Assembly (NCBI GenBank): GCA_002492465.1
Contig: DKYT01000020.1
Coordinates: 140,050-204,049, forward strand
Length of the DNA stretch: 64,000 bases
Source of the DNA: Lachnospiraceae bacterium UBA7093
Lineage (GTDB): Bacteria; Bacillota; Clostridia; Lachnospirales; Lachnospiraceae
Direction: 5' to 3'
Numbering within the stretch: position 1 is the stretch's first letter; each line of letters starts with the position of its first letter. This document shows positions 45,325 to 54,239 of the stretch, piece by piece. Position numbers and translations under genes: made by a program. The notes beneath the pieces are model-generated. The model was not told the origin of the DNA. It saw only the letters and a list, made by a program, of their open reading frames with translations, and did not search any database.

Positions 45325-45342
45325 CCCGCCTCTTTTATCTTT
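45310..45342. terminator. Bidirectional terminator formed by overlapping gene ends
   Basis: GAGGCAGGGTT and AACCCGCCTC form a ten-pair stem with one bulged A, followed by TTTTATCTTTT on the plus strand and preceded by A-rich sequence for the minus strand. The stop codons of plsC and murF lie within the hairpin. Confidence 0.7.
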
Positions 45343-46724
45343 TCAACCACTTTTTCAAATTTCATACCATGAGACGCTTTTACCAGGATTGTATCTCCCT
45401 TTTGGAGAATTGCCGGAAGGGCTTCCAGCATAGCTTCCCTGGTTTCAAAATAATGGATTTCCATTTTCTCACAGCTGGAAAGTTTTTCCGCCCTTTTCAC
45501 CCCTTCCCGGTACATTTGCTCCGACAGAGCGCCGGTGCAGATCAACACGTCGATGCCTTTTTCCACTGCATAGGCGCCCACCTCGCCGTGAAGCTCTTTT
45601 GCTTTTTCTCCCAGTTCAAACATGTCTCCCAATATTGCCATTTTTCTGCCGGACGCCATGGCGAGCAGATCCACCGCCGCTTTCATGGAGCCGGGGTTTG
45701 CATTATAGCAGTCGTCTATCAGGGTATAGTCCGGCAATGAAAGCACATTGCTCCTTCCCCCTACGGTTTGTACCCCGGCAATTCCCGCCTTTATCTTCGG
45801 AAGATCAACGCCAAGCTGCATCCCTACGCCTGCGGCGGCAAGGGCATTGCGCACCATATGGGCGCCAGGCAGGGGAATATCCACAGGAAATACAGACAAA
45901 TTTCCATGTATCACTGCTTCCGTCCCCAGAAGTCCCTTGCTTTTTACATTGGAAGCAAAAATTTCATTTGCCGGATTCATTCCAAAACGGATCGGTTCGT
46001 GTATGCCTTTTTTGGTAAGTTTACAGAGAAGATCATCATCGCCGTTTACAAATACCCAGCCCTCCGGGTTCATGAAATCGAAGATTTCCGATTTCGCCTT
46101 CAGAATCCCCTCTCTTGTTCCCAGATTTTCCAGATGGCATTGTCCGATGTTGGTAATAACGCAGATATCCGGTCTTGCAATCTCGCTCAGCCGATGCATT
46201 TCTCCGAAATCGCTGATCCCCATCTCAAGAACTGCGATTTGATGCTCCTGCCTGATAGAAAGCACTGTAAGAGGCAGTCCCACCTCGTTGTTGAAATTTC
46301 CCAACGTCTTTAAAACCCGATACTTTTGGGAAAGCACTGAGGCAATAAATTCCTTGGTGCTGGTCTTTCCCACGCTGCCTGTGATTCCCACCACCCGGAC
46401 TGAAAGCTGCTTCCTGTAAAACGCAGCCAGATCCTTCAGTGCCTGAAAGGAATCCTTCACCAGAATATAGGGAACGGAGCAGTTTTCCGGTTTCTGCTGG
46501 CATATAACTCCCAGTGCTCCCCTGGCGGCGACATCCGGTATAAAATCGTGACCGTCCACTCTTTCTCCCTTGGTGGCAATAAAAACGCCGCCTTTTTCCA
46601 TTTTACGGGAATCGATCACCACGCAGGAAGCTTCCTGCGTATTTATGTCCGCTGTTTGCCCTTCCGGCTCATGCAAAACGCCTACGCATGCCTTGGCAAT
46701 AGCGGCAAGAGTCATATTTTTCAT
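45321..46724 (-). CDS. murF: UDP-MurNAc-tripeptide--D-alanyl-D-alanine ligase (MurF)
   Basis: About 467 residues, joining D-Ala-D-Ala to the UDP-MurNAc tripeptide. The N-terminal substrate domain includes SCVVIDSRKMEKGGVFIA, the ATP loop is GITGSVGKTSTKEF near residue 118, and DDCYNANPGSMKAA is the MurF signature in the C-terminal half. The ATG at 46724 has GAGGACGAG upstream; an earlier in-frame ATG has no site. It follows ddl with a gap of about 40 bp, so the dipeptide-making and dipeptide-adding enzymes are co-transcribed. Confidence 0.95.
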   Translation of the reverse strand: MKNMTLAAIAKACVGVLHEPEGQTADINTQEASCVVIDSRKMEKGGVFIATKGERVDGHDFIPDVAARGALGVICQQKPENCSVPYILVKDSFQALKDLAAFYRKQLSVRVVGITGSVGKTSTKEFIASVLSQKYRVLKTLGNFNNEVGLPLTVLSIRQEHQIAVLEMGISDFGEMHRLSEIARPDICVITNIGQCHLENLGTREGILKAKSEIFDFMNPEGWVFVNGDDDLLCKLTKKGIHEPIRFGMNPANEIFASNVKSKGLLGTEAVIHGNLSVFPVDIPLPGAHMVRNALAAAGVGMQLGVDLPKIKAGIAGVQTVGGRSNVLSLPDYTLIDDCYNANPGSMKAAVDLLAMASGRKMAILGDMFELGEKAKELHGEVGAYAVEKGIDVLICTGALSEQMYREGVKRAEKLSSCEKMEIHYFETREAMLEALPAILQKGDTILVKASHGMKFEKVVEKIKEAG

Positions 46725-46763
46725 CTCGTCCTCATTTCTGCGCCCTGCGCCGGGCACGGTTTC

Positions 46764-47825
46764 CTATTTCCGATCTTCTCCCGGCTCCCCGGATAATGCC
46801 AGGGCAAGTATACGCTGGCACAGCTCCCCGAAATCCATCCCCAGCGCCGCCGCCTCCTGAGGAAGAAGCGAGGTGGGCGTCATACCGGGAAGGGTATTCG
46901 CCTCCAGACAGAAAATCTCTTCCTGGGCATTCATCATAAAATCCATTCTGGCATAATTTTTAAGCCGCAATGCCGTAAAAGCCTTCTCCGCATAGCCTTG
47001 CATCTCCTTGGTCTTTTCCGCCGAAAGCTGCGCCGGACAGGTTTCAATGGTAGATCCTGCCTGATACTTATTTTTATAATCATAAAAGCCCTGAAGAGGC
47101 GCGATCTCAATCACAGGCAGCGCCCTGCCGTCCATCACCCCTACCGAAAATTCTCTTCCTTCAATATATTGTTCCACAATCACTTCCTTGTCATAGCGGA
47201 ATGCCTCCTCCAGCGCGCCCTCATACTCCCCCCTGGTCCGGGCAATGCTTACCCCTACGCTTGAACCGCCGCAGCATGCTTTCACAATACAGGGAAAGAC
47301 CACCTTCTCTTCCTGCTTTTCTCCCTGTTTCAGGCGTATGCCAAGGGGAACCGGAATACCGTGATAAATAAACAATTCCTTTGAAATCCCCTTATCCATG
47401 GCAAGAGCGGAGCTTACGTAATCCGTTCCCGTGTAGCGGATCCCCAGCAGGTCAAAGCATGCCTGTATCTTTCCGTTTTCTCCATTCTCTCCATGCAGCG
47501 CCATAAATACCACGTCGGCTGCCTGACATATGGCAAGGACGCCCGGTCCAAAGAAGTTTCTGTCGCCGTCCGGGCGCATTTTTTTAATCTGTTCAATGTC
47601 CGGGTTTTCTTCCGTGATCGTTCCGATCTCCCCTGCCCAATCTTTTTCCTCTTCAAAAAGCTTTTCTATATCCTCTTCTCTCAGATTCGGTTCATATCCC
47701 AGATAAACGTCCAACAGAACCGCCCTGTGCCCTTTCTTTTTGAGGGCACGGTAGATCATAGTTCCCGAACTTAAAGAAACGTCCCTCTCTGTGCTGATCC
47801 CTCCTGCAAGTACAACGATCTTCAT
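46764..47825 (-). CDS. ddl: D-alanine--D-alanine ligase
   Basis: About 353 residues. The start KIVVLAGGISTERDVSLSSG is the family N-domain, MALHGENGENGKIQ the substrate loop, and KACCGGSSVGVSIART the ATP-grasp glycine loop. LEANTLPGMTPTSLLPQ near the end binds Mg and D-Ala. EQYIEGREFSVGVMDG is canonical. The ATG at 47825 has AGGAGGAAGAG upstream; earlier in-frame starts do not fit the family. The omega-loop residues needed to call D-Lac or D-Ser specificity were not assessed, so D-Ala-D-Ala is assumed. Confidence 0.94.
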   Translation of the reverse strand: MKIVVLAGGISTERDVSLSSGTMIYRALKKKGHRAVLLDVYLGYEPNLREEDIEKLFEEEKDWAGEIGTITEENPDIEQIKKMRPDGDRNFFGPGVLAICQAADVVFMALHGENGENGKIQACFDLLGIRYTGTDYVSSALAMDKGISKELFIYHGIPVPLGIRLKQGEKQEEKVVFPCIVKACCGGSSVGVSIARTRGEYEGALEEAFRYDKEVIVEQYIEGREFSVGVMDGRALPVIEIAPLQGFYDYKNKYQAGSTIETCPAQLSAEKTKEMQGYAEKAFTALRLKNYARMDFMMNAQEEIFCLEANTLPGMTPTSLLPQEAAALGMDFGELCQRILALALSGEPGEDRK

Positions 47826-47942
47826 ATTTTCACTCTTCCTCCTGCTTTTCCCTTTCTCCACTTTACAGCTATACCTCTTTCCCCAAAAGAGAATATACTG
47901 CCCCCTGCCTTGCAAAAAATGCTTTCTTTCTCATTGCAGACA

Positions 47943-49487
47943 TCAGTCTCTGTAGTTGCCCACGATCTCGCTGAGCATAAAAATCAGCCTGCTGTCCGCG
48001 TCAAACTGTTTCATAATACCGGCGCTTTCATCTATCGACTTATAATTGTTTTCGCCTACATCATCTATATAGCAGACCGCCTTTTCATTCCGTCCCATAA
48101 AATAATGGAGATGGTTCTCGATCATATTCTCGTACTCATGGTTGGAAATCATATGATCAATCATGGTCAGGTACATCATGTTTAAAAGCATCTCCTGCTG
48201 CGTATTCCCTGCCGTCATAAAAGCGGAATTCCTTGCCTGCTCTGATATTTCCTCGCCTTTATCCATCAGCGCTTTTGAAATATTTTCGCAAAGCACAAGC
48301 TTTACCGGCTGTTTTGTGGAAATATATGTGACACAGCCCAGAAAAATGACTTCATCCATATTCTCCTCAAACTTCTCCTCTGTCAGATAATCGGTAATAT
48401 ACCAATGACAGCTCTGCAGTCCGGAAGCACGGTACAACTCCGCCGCCGCCGCAAATTTCCATCCGCTTGCCTTTTCATCTTTATTTTCATTTAGCCTGGC
48501 ATACTTCCAGGCACGGTCCGCCGCCTTCAGGCATTCGGTGGCATATGCCGTGTCGTAGTGCTGATAAAGATAGCTGAACTTGGCAAGCACCATAGCGAAG
48601 GCTCTTGCCGTCTCTAAATCCGCCGGTTCCACGTAAGCGCCGGATCTTCCCGCCCCCTGCTCATAGATGGTGACGCCGGAATAAACCGCTCCTGTCGCCG
48701 GATCCTGCATTTTCAAAAGCCATTCCACCTCATACCGGATCTCGTCCAGAAGGTCCGGTATACCATTCTCACTTTCCGGTATCCCCATATAATCTGTAAA
48801 GGAATCGCCATATAATTCGTATGCAAGCAACATCATGGCAATGCTTTTCGCAGCAGGCTCCACCATCTTCGAGCCTCTTTCATCCTGATGCCAGCCGCCG
48901 CTTACGTCAATGCTCACAGAACTGTCTTCCCGCAAAAGCGCTTTCCCGGTATGGCAGGCGTTATGTGCCATTTCTCCTGCATACTCGCTGGAAAGGGTCA
49001 TACCACATCGATTATAATAATATTGCTTGCATGCCTCCATAAAAACCTGGTCATACAGATCGTCGCCAATCCTAAAGGAATAGGATCTGCCGATCATGGG
49101 CGCTTCTATATAGTAAACGCCCGGCGCCTGAACCTCCGAAAAATCCCCGTATCCGGCACACTCCTGTGCCCCTCCGGCATCCCCCTTTTCCTCCAGGTAC
49201 CCCGTAAACACACACTCGCCGGTGTCCTTTTGAATCACCCGAAATGTTCCCGGCAGCTCCTGGGCATAGAAAACCGCAACCTTTGTACTGTCCGTTATGT
49301 ATCCCAGCTGATTTACAAAAATATTAGGCGAATCTACCGGAACTTCATAAGCAAGATCCGGCTCCGCCTCCATGCTGGTAAATGTATTTTCAGAACTTTG
49401 GACGCCTTCCCCTTGCCCGACGGCACATCCCATCAGGCATAAGGAAAGAAGGAACGCCGCTGTTTTCTTTATCCTGCGCAATTCCAT
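47943..49487 (-). CDS. GH9-like lipoprotein, catalytically degenerate
   Basis: A 514-residue protein. It has an N-terminal lipoprotein signal (LLSLCLMGC, Cys near 21) and a CelD-type Ig-like domain (FVNQLGYITDSTKVAVFY, about residues 55-140). A GH9 (alpha/alpha)6 barrel follows, with GIPDLLDEIRYEVEWLLKMQ and YFMGRNEKAVCY. In active GH9 cellulases the barrel carries GGWYDAGD with two catalytic aspartates; here the aligned stretch reads GGWHQDERG, and the HxHHR segment and C-terminal NE acid are not recognisable. It is probably a surface carbohydrate-binding pseudoenzyme. A TTG at 49481 is better spaced from AGGAGGG than the ATG. The neighbours are ddl and murF. Confidence 0.75.
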   Translation of the reverse strand: MELRRIKKTAAFLLSLCLMGCAVGQGEGVQSSENTFTSMEAEPDLAYEVPVDSPNIFVNQLGYITDSTKVAVFYAQELPGTFRVIQKDTGECVFTGYLEEKGDAGGAQECAGYGDFSEVQAPGVYYIEAPMIGRSYSFRIGDDLYDQVFMEACKQYYYNRCGMTLSSEYAGEMAHNACHTGKALLREDSSVSIDVSGGWHQDERGSKMVEPAAKSIAMMLLAYELYGDSFTDYMGIPESENGIPDLLDEIRYEVEWLLKMQDPATGAVYSGVTIYEQGAGRSGAYVEPADLETARAFAMVLAKFSYLYQHYDTAYATECLKAADRAWKYARLNENKDEKASGWKFAAAAELYRASGLQSCHWYITDYLTEEKFEENMDEVIFLGCVTYISTKQPVKLVLCENISKALMDKGEEISEQARNSAFMTAGNTQQEMLLNMMYLTMIDHMISNHEYENMIENHLHYFMGRNEKAVCYIDDVGENNYKSIDESAGIMKQFDADSRLIFMLSEIVGNYRD

Positions 49488-49520
49488 CCCTCCTGCACAT
49501 TATCACGCCGCTCGCGTCTA

Positions 49521-50723
49521 TTATACATTTTTTTCACCTGCCGGTAAAGGAAAGGTTTCGTCTGCGTAAACAATTTTCCCTTCTATCAGGGTGCATCTGG
49601 TCCGCGACAGCACCCTGATGGGCAGATCGTCATAAATTGCAATGTCCGCATCCTTTCCTACCTCAAGGGATCCCACCCTGTGGGATACCCTGCATATTTC
49701 CGCGGGATAAATCGTAATCGCCTTCAGTGCTTCCATCTCATCCATTCCCGATTTGATGGCAAGACCTGCACATATGGGAAGGGATTGGATTAAAGATACC
49801 GGATGATCCGTAGTGATCGCCGTTTTCACGCCCTCCCTGTTCAATATGCCAACCGTCTTAAACGCCATATTCTGTACTTCTATTTTGCTGCGGCTTGACA
49901 GATCGGGACCTATGATCGCCGGAAAGCCGGAATTTTTCACCTGCTCCGCAATCAAATGCCCTTCGCTGCAGTGATCCAGGGTCATATCCAGATGAAACTC
50001 CTTGGCAATGCGAATTGCCGTCTGAATGTCATCGGCACGGTGCACATGGGCCTTCAAGGGAATTTTTCCCTCAAACACCGGCATCCAGCATTCATATCGA
50101 AAATCCTCTTCCTCCCGCTTCATACCGGCACACTTCTTCTCATAATAGCGCTGCGCCTTAAAAAGTTCCTCTCTGAGCATTGCCGCAATTGCCATCCTGG
50201 TGGCGGGAGACTTTCCCTGTCCTGAATAATTCACCTTAGGGTTTTCCCCAAACGCAATCTTCATTGCTGCTGGTGTGAGCACCGCCATCTCGTCGATGCT
50301 TCTTCCCCAGGTTTTCACAAGGGAGAAGGTTCCTCCCACCACGTTTGCGCTGCCCGGTCCGATCATAGCCGAGGTAATCCCGGCACGGACAGCGTCCTGA
50401 AATGCCGCGTCGATGGGATTGATGGCATCTATGGCACGAAGATAAGGAGTAATAGGATTCACCGTCTCATTACAGTCGTCTCCCTCCATTCCCTTCTTTT
50501 CCTCGGTAATACCCATATGACAGTGTGCCTCTATAAGCCCCGGCATAACCAGGCAGCCCAGGGCGTTAATCACCTGCACCTTTTCTCCTTCCGGCAAAGG
50601 AAAAGGGGCTCCGTTTTTCATTGGCCCCAATTCCCTGATCTTGCCGTCTTCAATGCATATATATCCTTTGTCCCAGCTTTTTCCCGCCATGGTCAATATT
50701 CTACCGCCGATAATATATAACAT
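49521..50723 (-). CDS. Amidohydrolase (imidazolonepropionase-like)
   Basis: A 400-residue metal-dependent hydrolase. LVMPGLIEAHCHMGI holds the HxH metal ligands, KAHVHRADDIQTAIRIA and LDHCSEGHLIAEQV the following histidines, and AITTDHPVS the final aspartate. The N-terminal and C-terminal strands form the usual composite beta domain (VGSLEVGKDADIAIYD). These proteins open cyclic amides; close relatives are annotated only as amidohydrolase. It has no signal peptide and is likely cytoplasmic. The precise substrate is unknown. It precedes the GH9-like gene by 33 bp in the same direction. Confidence 0.85.
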   Translation of the reverse strand: MLYIIGGRILTMAGKSWDKGYICIEDGKIRELGPMKNGAPFPLPEGEKVQVINALGCLVMPGLIEAHCHMGITEEKKGMEGDDCNETVNPITPYLRAIDAINPIDAAFQDAVRAGITSAMIGPGSANVVGGTFSLVKTWGRSIDEMAVLTPAAMKIAFGENPKVNYSGQGKSPATRMAIAAMLREELFKAQRYYEKKCAGMKREEEDFRYECWMPVFEGKIPLKAHVHRADDIQTAIRIAKEFHLDMTLDHCSEGHLIAEQVKNSGFPAIIGPDLSSRSKIEVQNMAFKTVGILNREGVKTAITTDHPVSLIQSLPICAGLAIKSGMDEMEALKAITIYPAEICRVSHRVGSLEVGKDADIAIYDDLPIRVLSRTRCTLIEGKIVYADETFPLPAGEKNV

Positions 50724-50742
50724 CTTTCCGACCTCTTTACTT

Positions 50743-51600
50743 CTAACTTAATTTGGACAGCGGATTCACTGGCTCGCCGTCTTTTGTCAGTTTAAAGTAG
50801 ACGTTCGTCCCCTCCACGCTGTAATATTTGGTGGGCGCCGCCACCTCTGCGATCACATCGCCAGCCGCCACATAACTTCCCTCGGATACGAGAATATTGG
50901 CAAGCTGTCCATAGGTAGCTTCATAGCCGCCTCCCAGCTCCATGGTAATTCCGTTTCCGATCTGAGGATCCTTAAATACGGATGTGACCTTTCCCGCCGA
51001 CACAGACGTAATCAGATCCCCTTCGCTTGCCTGAATGATAATCGCCGGATTGTACTTGTATTGCTGAAGGGTGGGAAAATAAACGGTCTTGTCCATGCTG
51101 TAATTTACCAATATATTGCCCACAATAGGCCACACCAGAGAATCCGAATCGCTGAAAGTAAGCGCCGGCTGCATTGCCGTGGACAACGCCGTAGTATTTT
51201 CCTCCGGTATTTCCGCCACCGGCTCTCCCTTCTTCTCCTCCTGTTTCTTTTCGCCGCCGCTTTGTTCCGTTCCCTCGGACATGCTTTCGCTTTCCGACTG
51301 ATCGGGATTTTCTACCCTCTGAGAGTTTGTCTCCTGATAATAGGGATCATAATCAAGATCGTCTGCGGGAACCGCATCCTGGGTTACATTCTCCGCAATG
51401 CTTGTCCCTGTTCCATCGGCAAGTCCTTCCGCCGTATTATTTTCAATGGCACTTAAGTCTACCACATATCCCTCATCCTGATTGTCCCGCTCTCTCCCCA
51501 GCCACAGTCCCGTAGCGGTCAGAGAACCCAAAACCAATACGGCTGAGGCAACCATAAGAATTCTTTCCTTTACATAGCCTCTTCTTCTACTTCTTCTCAT
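50743..51600 (-). CDS. spoIIQ: SpoIIQ-like LytM-fold protein lacking zinc ligands
   Basis: About 285 residues: a basic N-terminus, one membrane helix (ILMVASAVLVLGSLTATGLW), a long Ser/Glu-rich linker, then an M23/LytM-fold domain from about residue 165. The fold is clear (SEGDLITSVSAGKVTSVF, GGGYEATYGQL, AAGDVIAEV), but the zinc-binding histidines and aspartate are replaced: the HxxxD site reads NPAII and the HxH site reads NVY. SpoIIQ holds the forespore and mother-cell membranes together, partnered by SpoIIIAH. It follows spoIID, as in other clostridia. The start at 51600 has ATGGAGGAAAAG upstream. Confidence 0.82.
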   Translation of the reverse strand: MRRSRRRGYVKERILMVASAVLVLGSLTATGLWLGRERDNQDEGYVVDLSAIENNTAEGLADGTGTSIAENVTQDAVPADDLDYDPYYQETNSQRVENPDQSESESMSEGTEQSGGEKKQEEKKGEPVAEIPEENTTALSTAMQPALTFSDSDSLVWPIVGNILVNYSMDKTVYFPTLQQYKYNPAIIIQASEGDLITSVSAGKVTSVFKDPQIGNGITMELGGGYEATYGQLANILVSEGSYVAAGDVIAEVAAPTKYYSVEGTNVYFKLTKDGEPVNPLSKLS

Positions 51601-51685
51601 CTTTTCCTCCATTCCTCTTGCATTCCTCTTGTTTCCTGCCATATACAGGATGTTCTTATGGTTAGTTTTGCCCCTTTTTCCTTCT

Positions 51686-52699
51686 TTATTCAATTTTTCT
51701 AAATGTTACATTTTGAAAAAAGTAATTTAAAATTTCCACATAGTCTTCCCCATCCTTTGCCATTTCATTTGCCCCATACTGGCTCATGCCAAGCCCATGC
51801 CCAATCCCCTCTGAGGTGATTACAATTCCTTTTTCCTCCTTTGACAAATGCAGACTGGCAGAGGGAATGCGAAAGGTTTCCCGAAACTGTTCGCCGGACA
51901 CAAATTTCCCTTTCCATTCCAGGTACAGTACATAGCCTGCGCTGTCCCTGTAAAGCTTTATATGATCCACGTTCTCCTCCACAGACGCCTTTTGCTTTTC
52001 CAAAATTTCCTCCTCTGTCATCTGTACCTCCAGGGTCTGCTCCCAAAGTCTTGCAAATACCCCTTCTTCATAAATAACCCTTGTTCCATATGCCGGAGAA
52101 AAAAGATCTCTGTTGCAGGGTACGCTTTTTAAATAAGGAAACTCCGTCAAAAGCAGTTCTTCCCCATTTCTGGTAGCGCCGTTGCTCAGGGCAAAGTAAG
52201 AGCCCTTAACAGGATGATCTTCACTGGCAAGGTAAACGCCTGCCGTCAATGCCACCGCTTCATAAATCCGTTCAGAAACAGCAACTTCCCCGTAGCTCTC
52301 ATCCTCCACCCTGATTTCTCTCACAGAAGTCCCATAATCGCCTTCCCATGCCGCCGCCAAAAGCCCGGAGCGCAAAAGCACTGCCTGTGCCTTCAGCGCC
52401 TCCATCTCGTAGCCGTTGTCAATGCTTCTGGCGAGTTTATCCGCCACATAGTGTTCAAAGGGAATTCTTTCCGTCCCTACAGCCGTAGTATTACTCACAT
52501 AAAGGCTTCCTTCTCCCTGTTCTTCTTCCAGTTCAGCCAGGGGAAGAACATAGCGCCCCTCCTTTAAATTGCCAAAGAAAAAAGTAACCAGATAAGGAAT
52601 AAACAGCAAAAATAAAAGAACCGTACCGAGATGCCTGGAAAAGATACCCGGTACGATTCCTTTTATTTTGACAGTTGGAAAGACTCTAAGTTTTTTCAT
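51686..52699 (-). CDS. spoIID: SpoIID-like sporulation protein, catalytic Glu replaced
   Basis: A 337-residue protein with one N-terminal membrane helix (VLLFLLFIPYLVTFFFG) and a SpoIID/LytB domain. IPFEHYVADK and EALKAQAVLLRSGLLA are recognisable, as is the C-terminal GHGLGMSQYGANEMA. SpoIID is the lytic transglycosylase of the engulfment machine. The catalytic glutamate normally lies in a VAAEMP-type segment before ALKAQA; the aligned residues here read LARSIDNGYEM, with serine at that position. Activity may be lost or moved. GGAGGTG precedes the ATG. It is followed by the spoIIQ-like gene. Confidence 0.85.
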   Translation of the reverse strand: MKKLRVFPTVKIKGIVPGIFSRHLGTVLLFLLFIPYLVTFFFGNLKEGRYVLPLAELEEEQGEGSLYVSNTTAVGTERIPFEHYVADKLARSIDNGYEMEALKAQAVLLRSGLLAAAWEGDYGTSVREIRVEDESYGEVAVSERIYEAVALTAGVYLASEDHPVKGSYFALSNGATRNGEELLLTEFPYLKSVPCNRDLFSPAYGTRVIYEEGVFARLWEQTLEVQMTEEEILEKQKASVEENVDHIKLYRDSAGYVLYLEWKGKFVSGEQFRETFRIPSASLHLSKEEKGIVITSEGIGHGLGMSQYGANEMAKDGEDYVEILNYFFQNVTFRKIE

Positions 52700-52760
52700 A
52701 AGACACCTCCAGCCTATTTTATGCGGGAGAATGTCTTCTTTATACCTTTTATATCACTTG

Positions 52761-53936
52761 TTACATTGCCATGTCGTAAGCCCACTGAGCATATCTGCTC
52801 TGCTTTAATCTTACCTGTTCCTGTTGGTTATGGATCGCCATATCCACGTGCTGCACGCTTCCTACCGTTCCATTTTCATACAGGAAAACGCCTGTTTTAC
52901 GGATCATTCCTTTTGTCTGATTGTCCTCATCCTTAATGGCATAATTGGTAGATGCATTTTTCAGACAGATGGCGCCAACTCCTTTTTCTGCAAGAGAACA
53001 AAGCTGCTGATTGCCATTTTCATCCGTAACCCAGATTTTTAACTTGTTCCAGATCTCGTCTCCTTCGTCTATGAAACCGTTATGATCCGTATCATAGGCG
53101 GCGAGATCTTCAAAACCATTGCCTGATTTGGTTCCGAAAAGCTCCGAACCGTCATTGATAATCCCGTCTCCGTTCTTATCAAGGGCAAGGAAACCGCTGC
53201 CTGCGGCAAGACGGTTGATTTCCTCCTCCTGTCCGTCGCCGTCCAGGTCAAACAGGAAAGTCTGATCTGAAAGATCCGCTATGTTCCCATTCAGGTTGAT
53301 CACCAGTGGATCGCACATAGACTTCTGGGTATAGCTTACGCTTTCTTCATAATACTCCTGAAAGCTGCGGCTCATCTCCAGATTCAGATTAAAATTAATT
53401 TCTCTGCCGTCTGCACATTTAACTGTTCCGGTAGTTGAAAATCCGGTGGTCTCCGTTTCCTCATGGTAATACTGGGTGCTGAAGGTAAAGGTTTTCGTAC
53501 CTACACCCGCCTCGGACTGCAGCGCTTCCTGGGTGGAAGCTGTACTTTCGCCCGTTTCTTCTCCCCAGTTCATGCTCCGCCTTCTCTCCGGGAAAAGTAT
53601 TGCCATCAGGAAATTAAGGCACTGCTGCCTGATCTCCATAAACTGCTCATGCGCGCTTGCGGCATCTGCACTGCGTATGTTTCCGGATGTAAGAGCTGCT
53701 TTTCTGGAACGCATTTCGTCAAAGGTTGCCTTTAAGGCATTCCCTGTGCCTTCCTTCTGAGCTTTCTGCTTTTCTCCCCCGTCCACGCCGGAATTCAGTG
53801 CATTTCCAGACAAAAATCCGGTTCCGTCCCTGAGCTTTTGTCTGCTGTTACTGATCGTAACTCTCGTCACCCTTCCCGTAAAGGAAGAGTATCTTCTGTT
53901 GGACTCCATTCCAATTGCGCTGGAATTTACTCGCAT
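52761..53936 (-). CDS. Calcium-binding (EF-hand-like) protein under flagellar sigma control
   Basis: About 391 residues with no signal peptide. The N-terminus MRVNSSAIGMESNRRYSSF resembles the start of proteins exported by the flagellar apparatus. The middle carries RTX/EF-hand-type loops: FDLDGDGQEE, LDKNGDGIINDGSELFG and YDTDHNGFIDEGDEIW, each a DxDxDG-type calcium site. The segment DPLVINLNGNIADLSDQT is typical of bacterial dockerin-like proteins. AAGGAGGAAG precedes the ATG. A consensus sigma-D promoter lies at 54100-54126, which puts the gene in the motility regulon. Role unknown; a filament-associated or secreted Ca2+-binding factor is possible. Confidence 0.7.
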   Translation of the reverse strand: MRVNSSAIGMESNRRYSSFTGRVTRVTISNSRQKLRDGTGFLSGNALNSGVDGGEKQKAQKEGTGNALKATFDEMRSRKAALTSGNIRSADAASAHEQFMEIRQQCLNFLMAILFPERRRSMNWGEETGESTASTQEALQSEAGVGTKTFTFSTQYYHEETETTGFSTTGTVKCADGREINFNLNLEMSRSFQEYYEESVSYTQKSMCDPLVINLNGNIADLSDQTFLFDLDGDGQEEEINRLAAGSGFLALDKNGDGIINDGSELFGTKSGNGFEDLAAYDTDHNGFIDEGDEIWNKLKIWVTDENGNQQLCSLAEKGVGAICLKNASTNYAIKDEDNQTKGMIRKTGVFLYENGTVGSVQHVDMAIHNQQEQVRLKQSRYAQWAYDMAM

Positions 53937-54065
53937 TCTTCCTCCTTCTTTTCGTCCCTTGTTTGATTCTCCCCTCCTTGATCGAAAAAAACAAAAATGA
54001 TATACAAAAGGGCTGTCCGTTTCCCTAAGGTATACCATCCGTGGCGACTTAATCAACGATATTTT

Positions 54066-54092
54066 GCAGGTATTATGGCCGGTAATGCCTGC
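54066..54092 (-). promoter_or_regulatory. Hairpin at the 5' end of the sigma-D transcript
   Basis: GCAGGCATTA-CCGGCCA-TAATACCTGC on the minus strand forms a ten-pair stem. It begins about eight bases after the -10 box, so it would be the very 5' end of the mRNA and may protect it from decay. The remaining gap 53937-54239 shows nothing else convincing. Confidence 0.5.
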
Positions 54093-54099
54093 AATATAT

Positions 54100-54126
54100 T
54101 TATCGGCAGGGGCTTCAATTAGTTTA
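54100..54126 (-). promoter_or_regulatory. Flagellar sigma-D (sigma-28) promoter
   Basis: Minus strand TAAA (54126-54123), exactly 15 bp, then GCCGATAA (54107-54100). This is the textbook sigma-28 consensus. It drives the calcium-binding protein gene starting at 53936. Confidence 0.8.
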
Positions 54127-54239
54127 GGGGAGGATGAAAATTTTGGAGGATGAGGAAATGGAATTTGAAATTGGGAAATATAAATCAGAAATGGATGTCA
54201 TATCTTTAGGTATAGGGTTGAAATAAGGAATGAAAGATT

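Noticed and set aside
53937..54099. Possible riboswitch in the leader of the calcium-binding protein gene
   Set aside because: I compared it mentally with c-di-GMP riboswitch motifs and found no conserved core; only one simple hairpin is convincing.
54158..54226. 22-codon open frame upstream of DUF368 with AGGATGAGGAA before its ATG
   Set aside because: It could be a leader peptide, but it is too short and too plain in sequence to support without conservation data.
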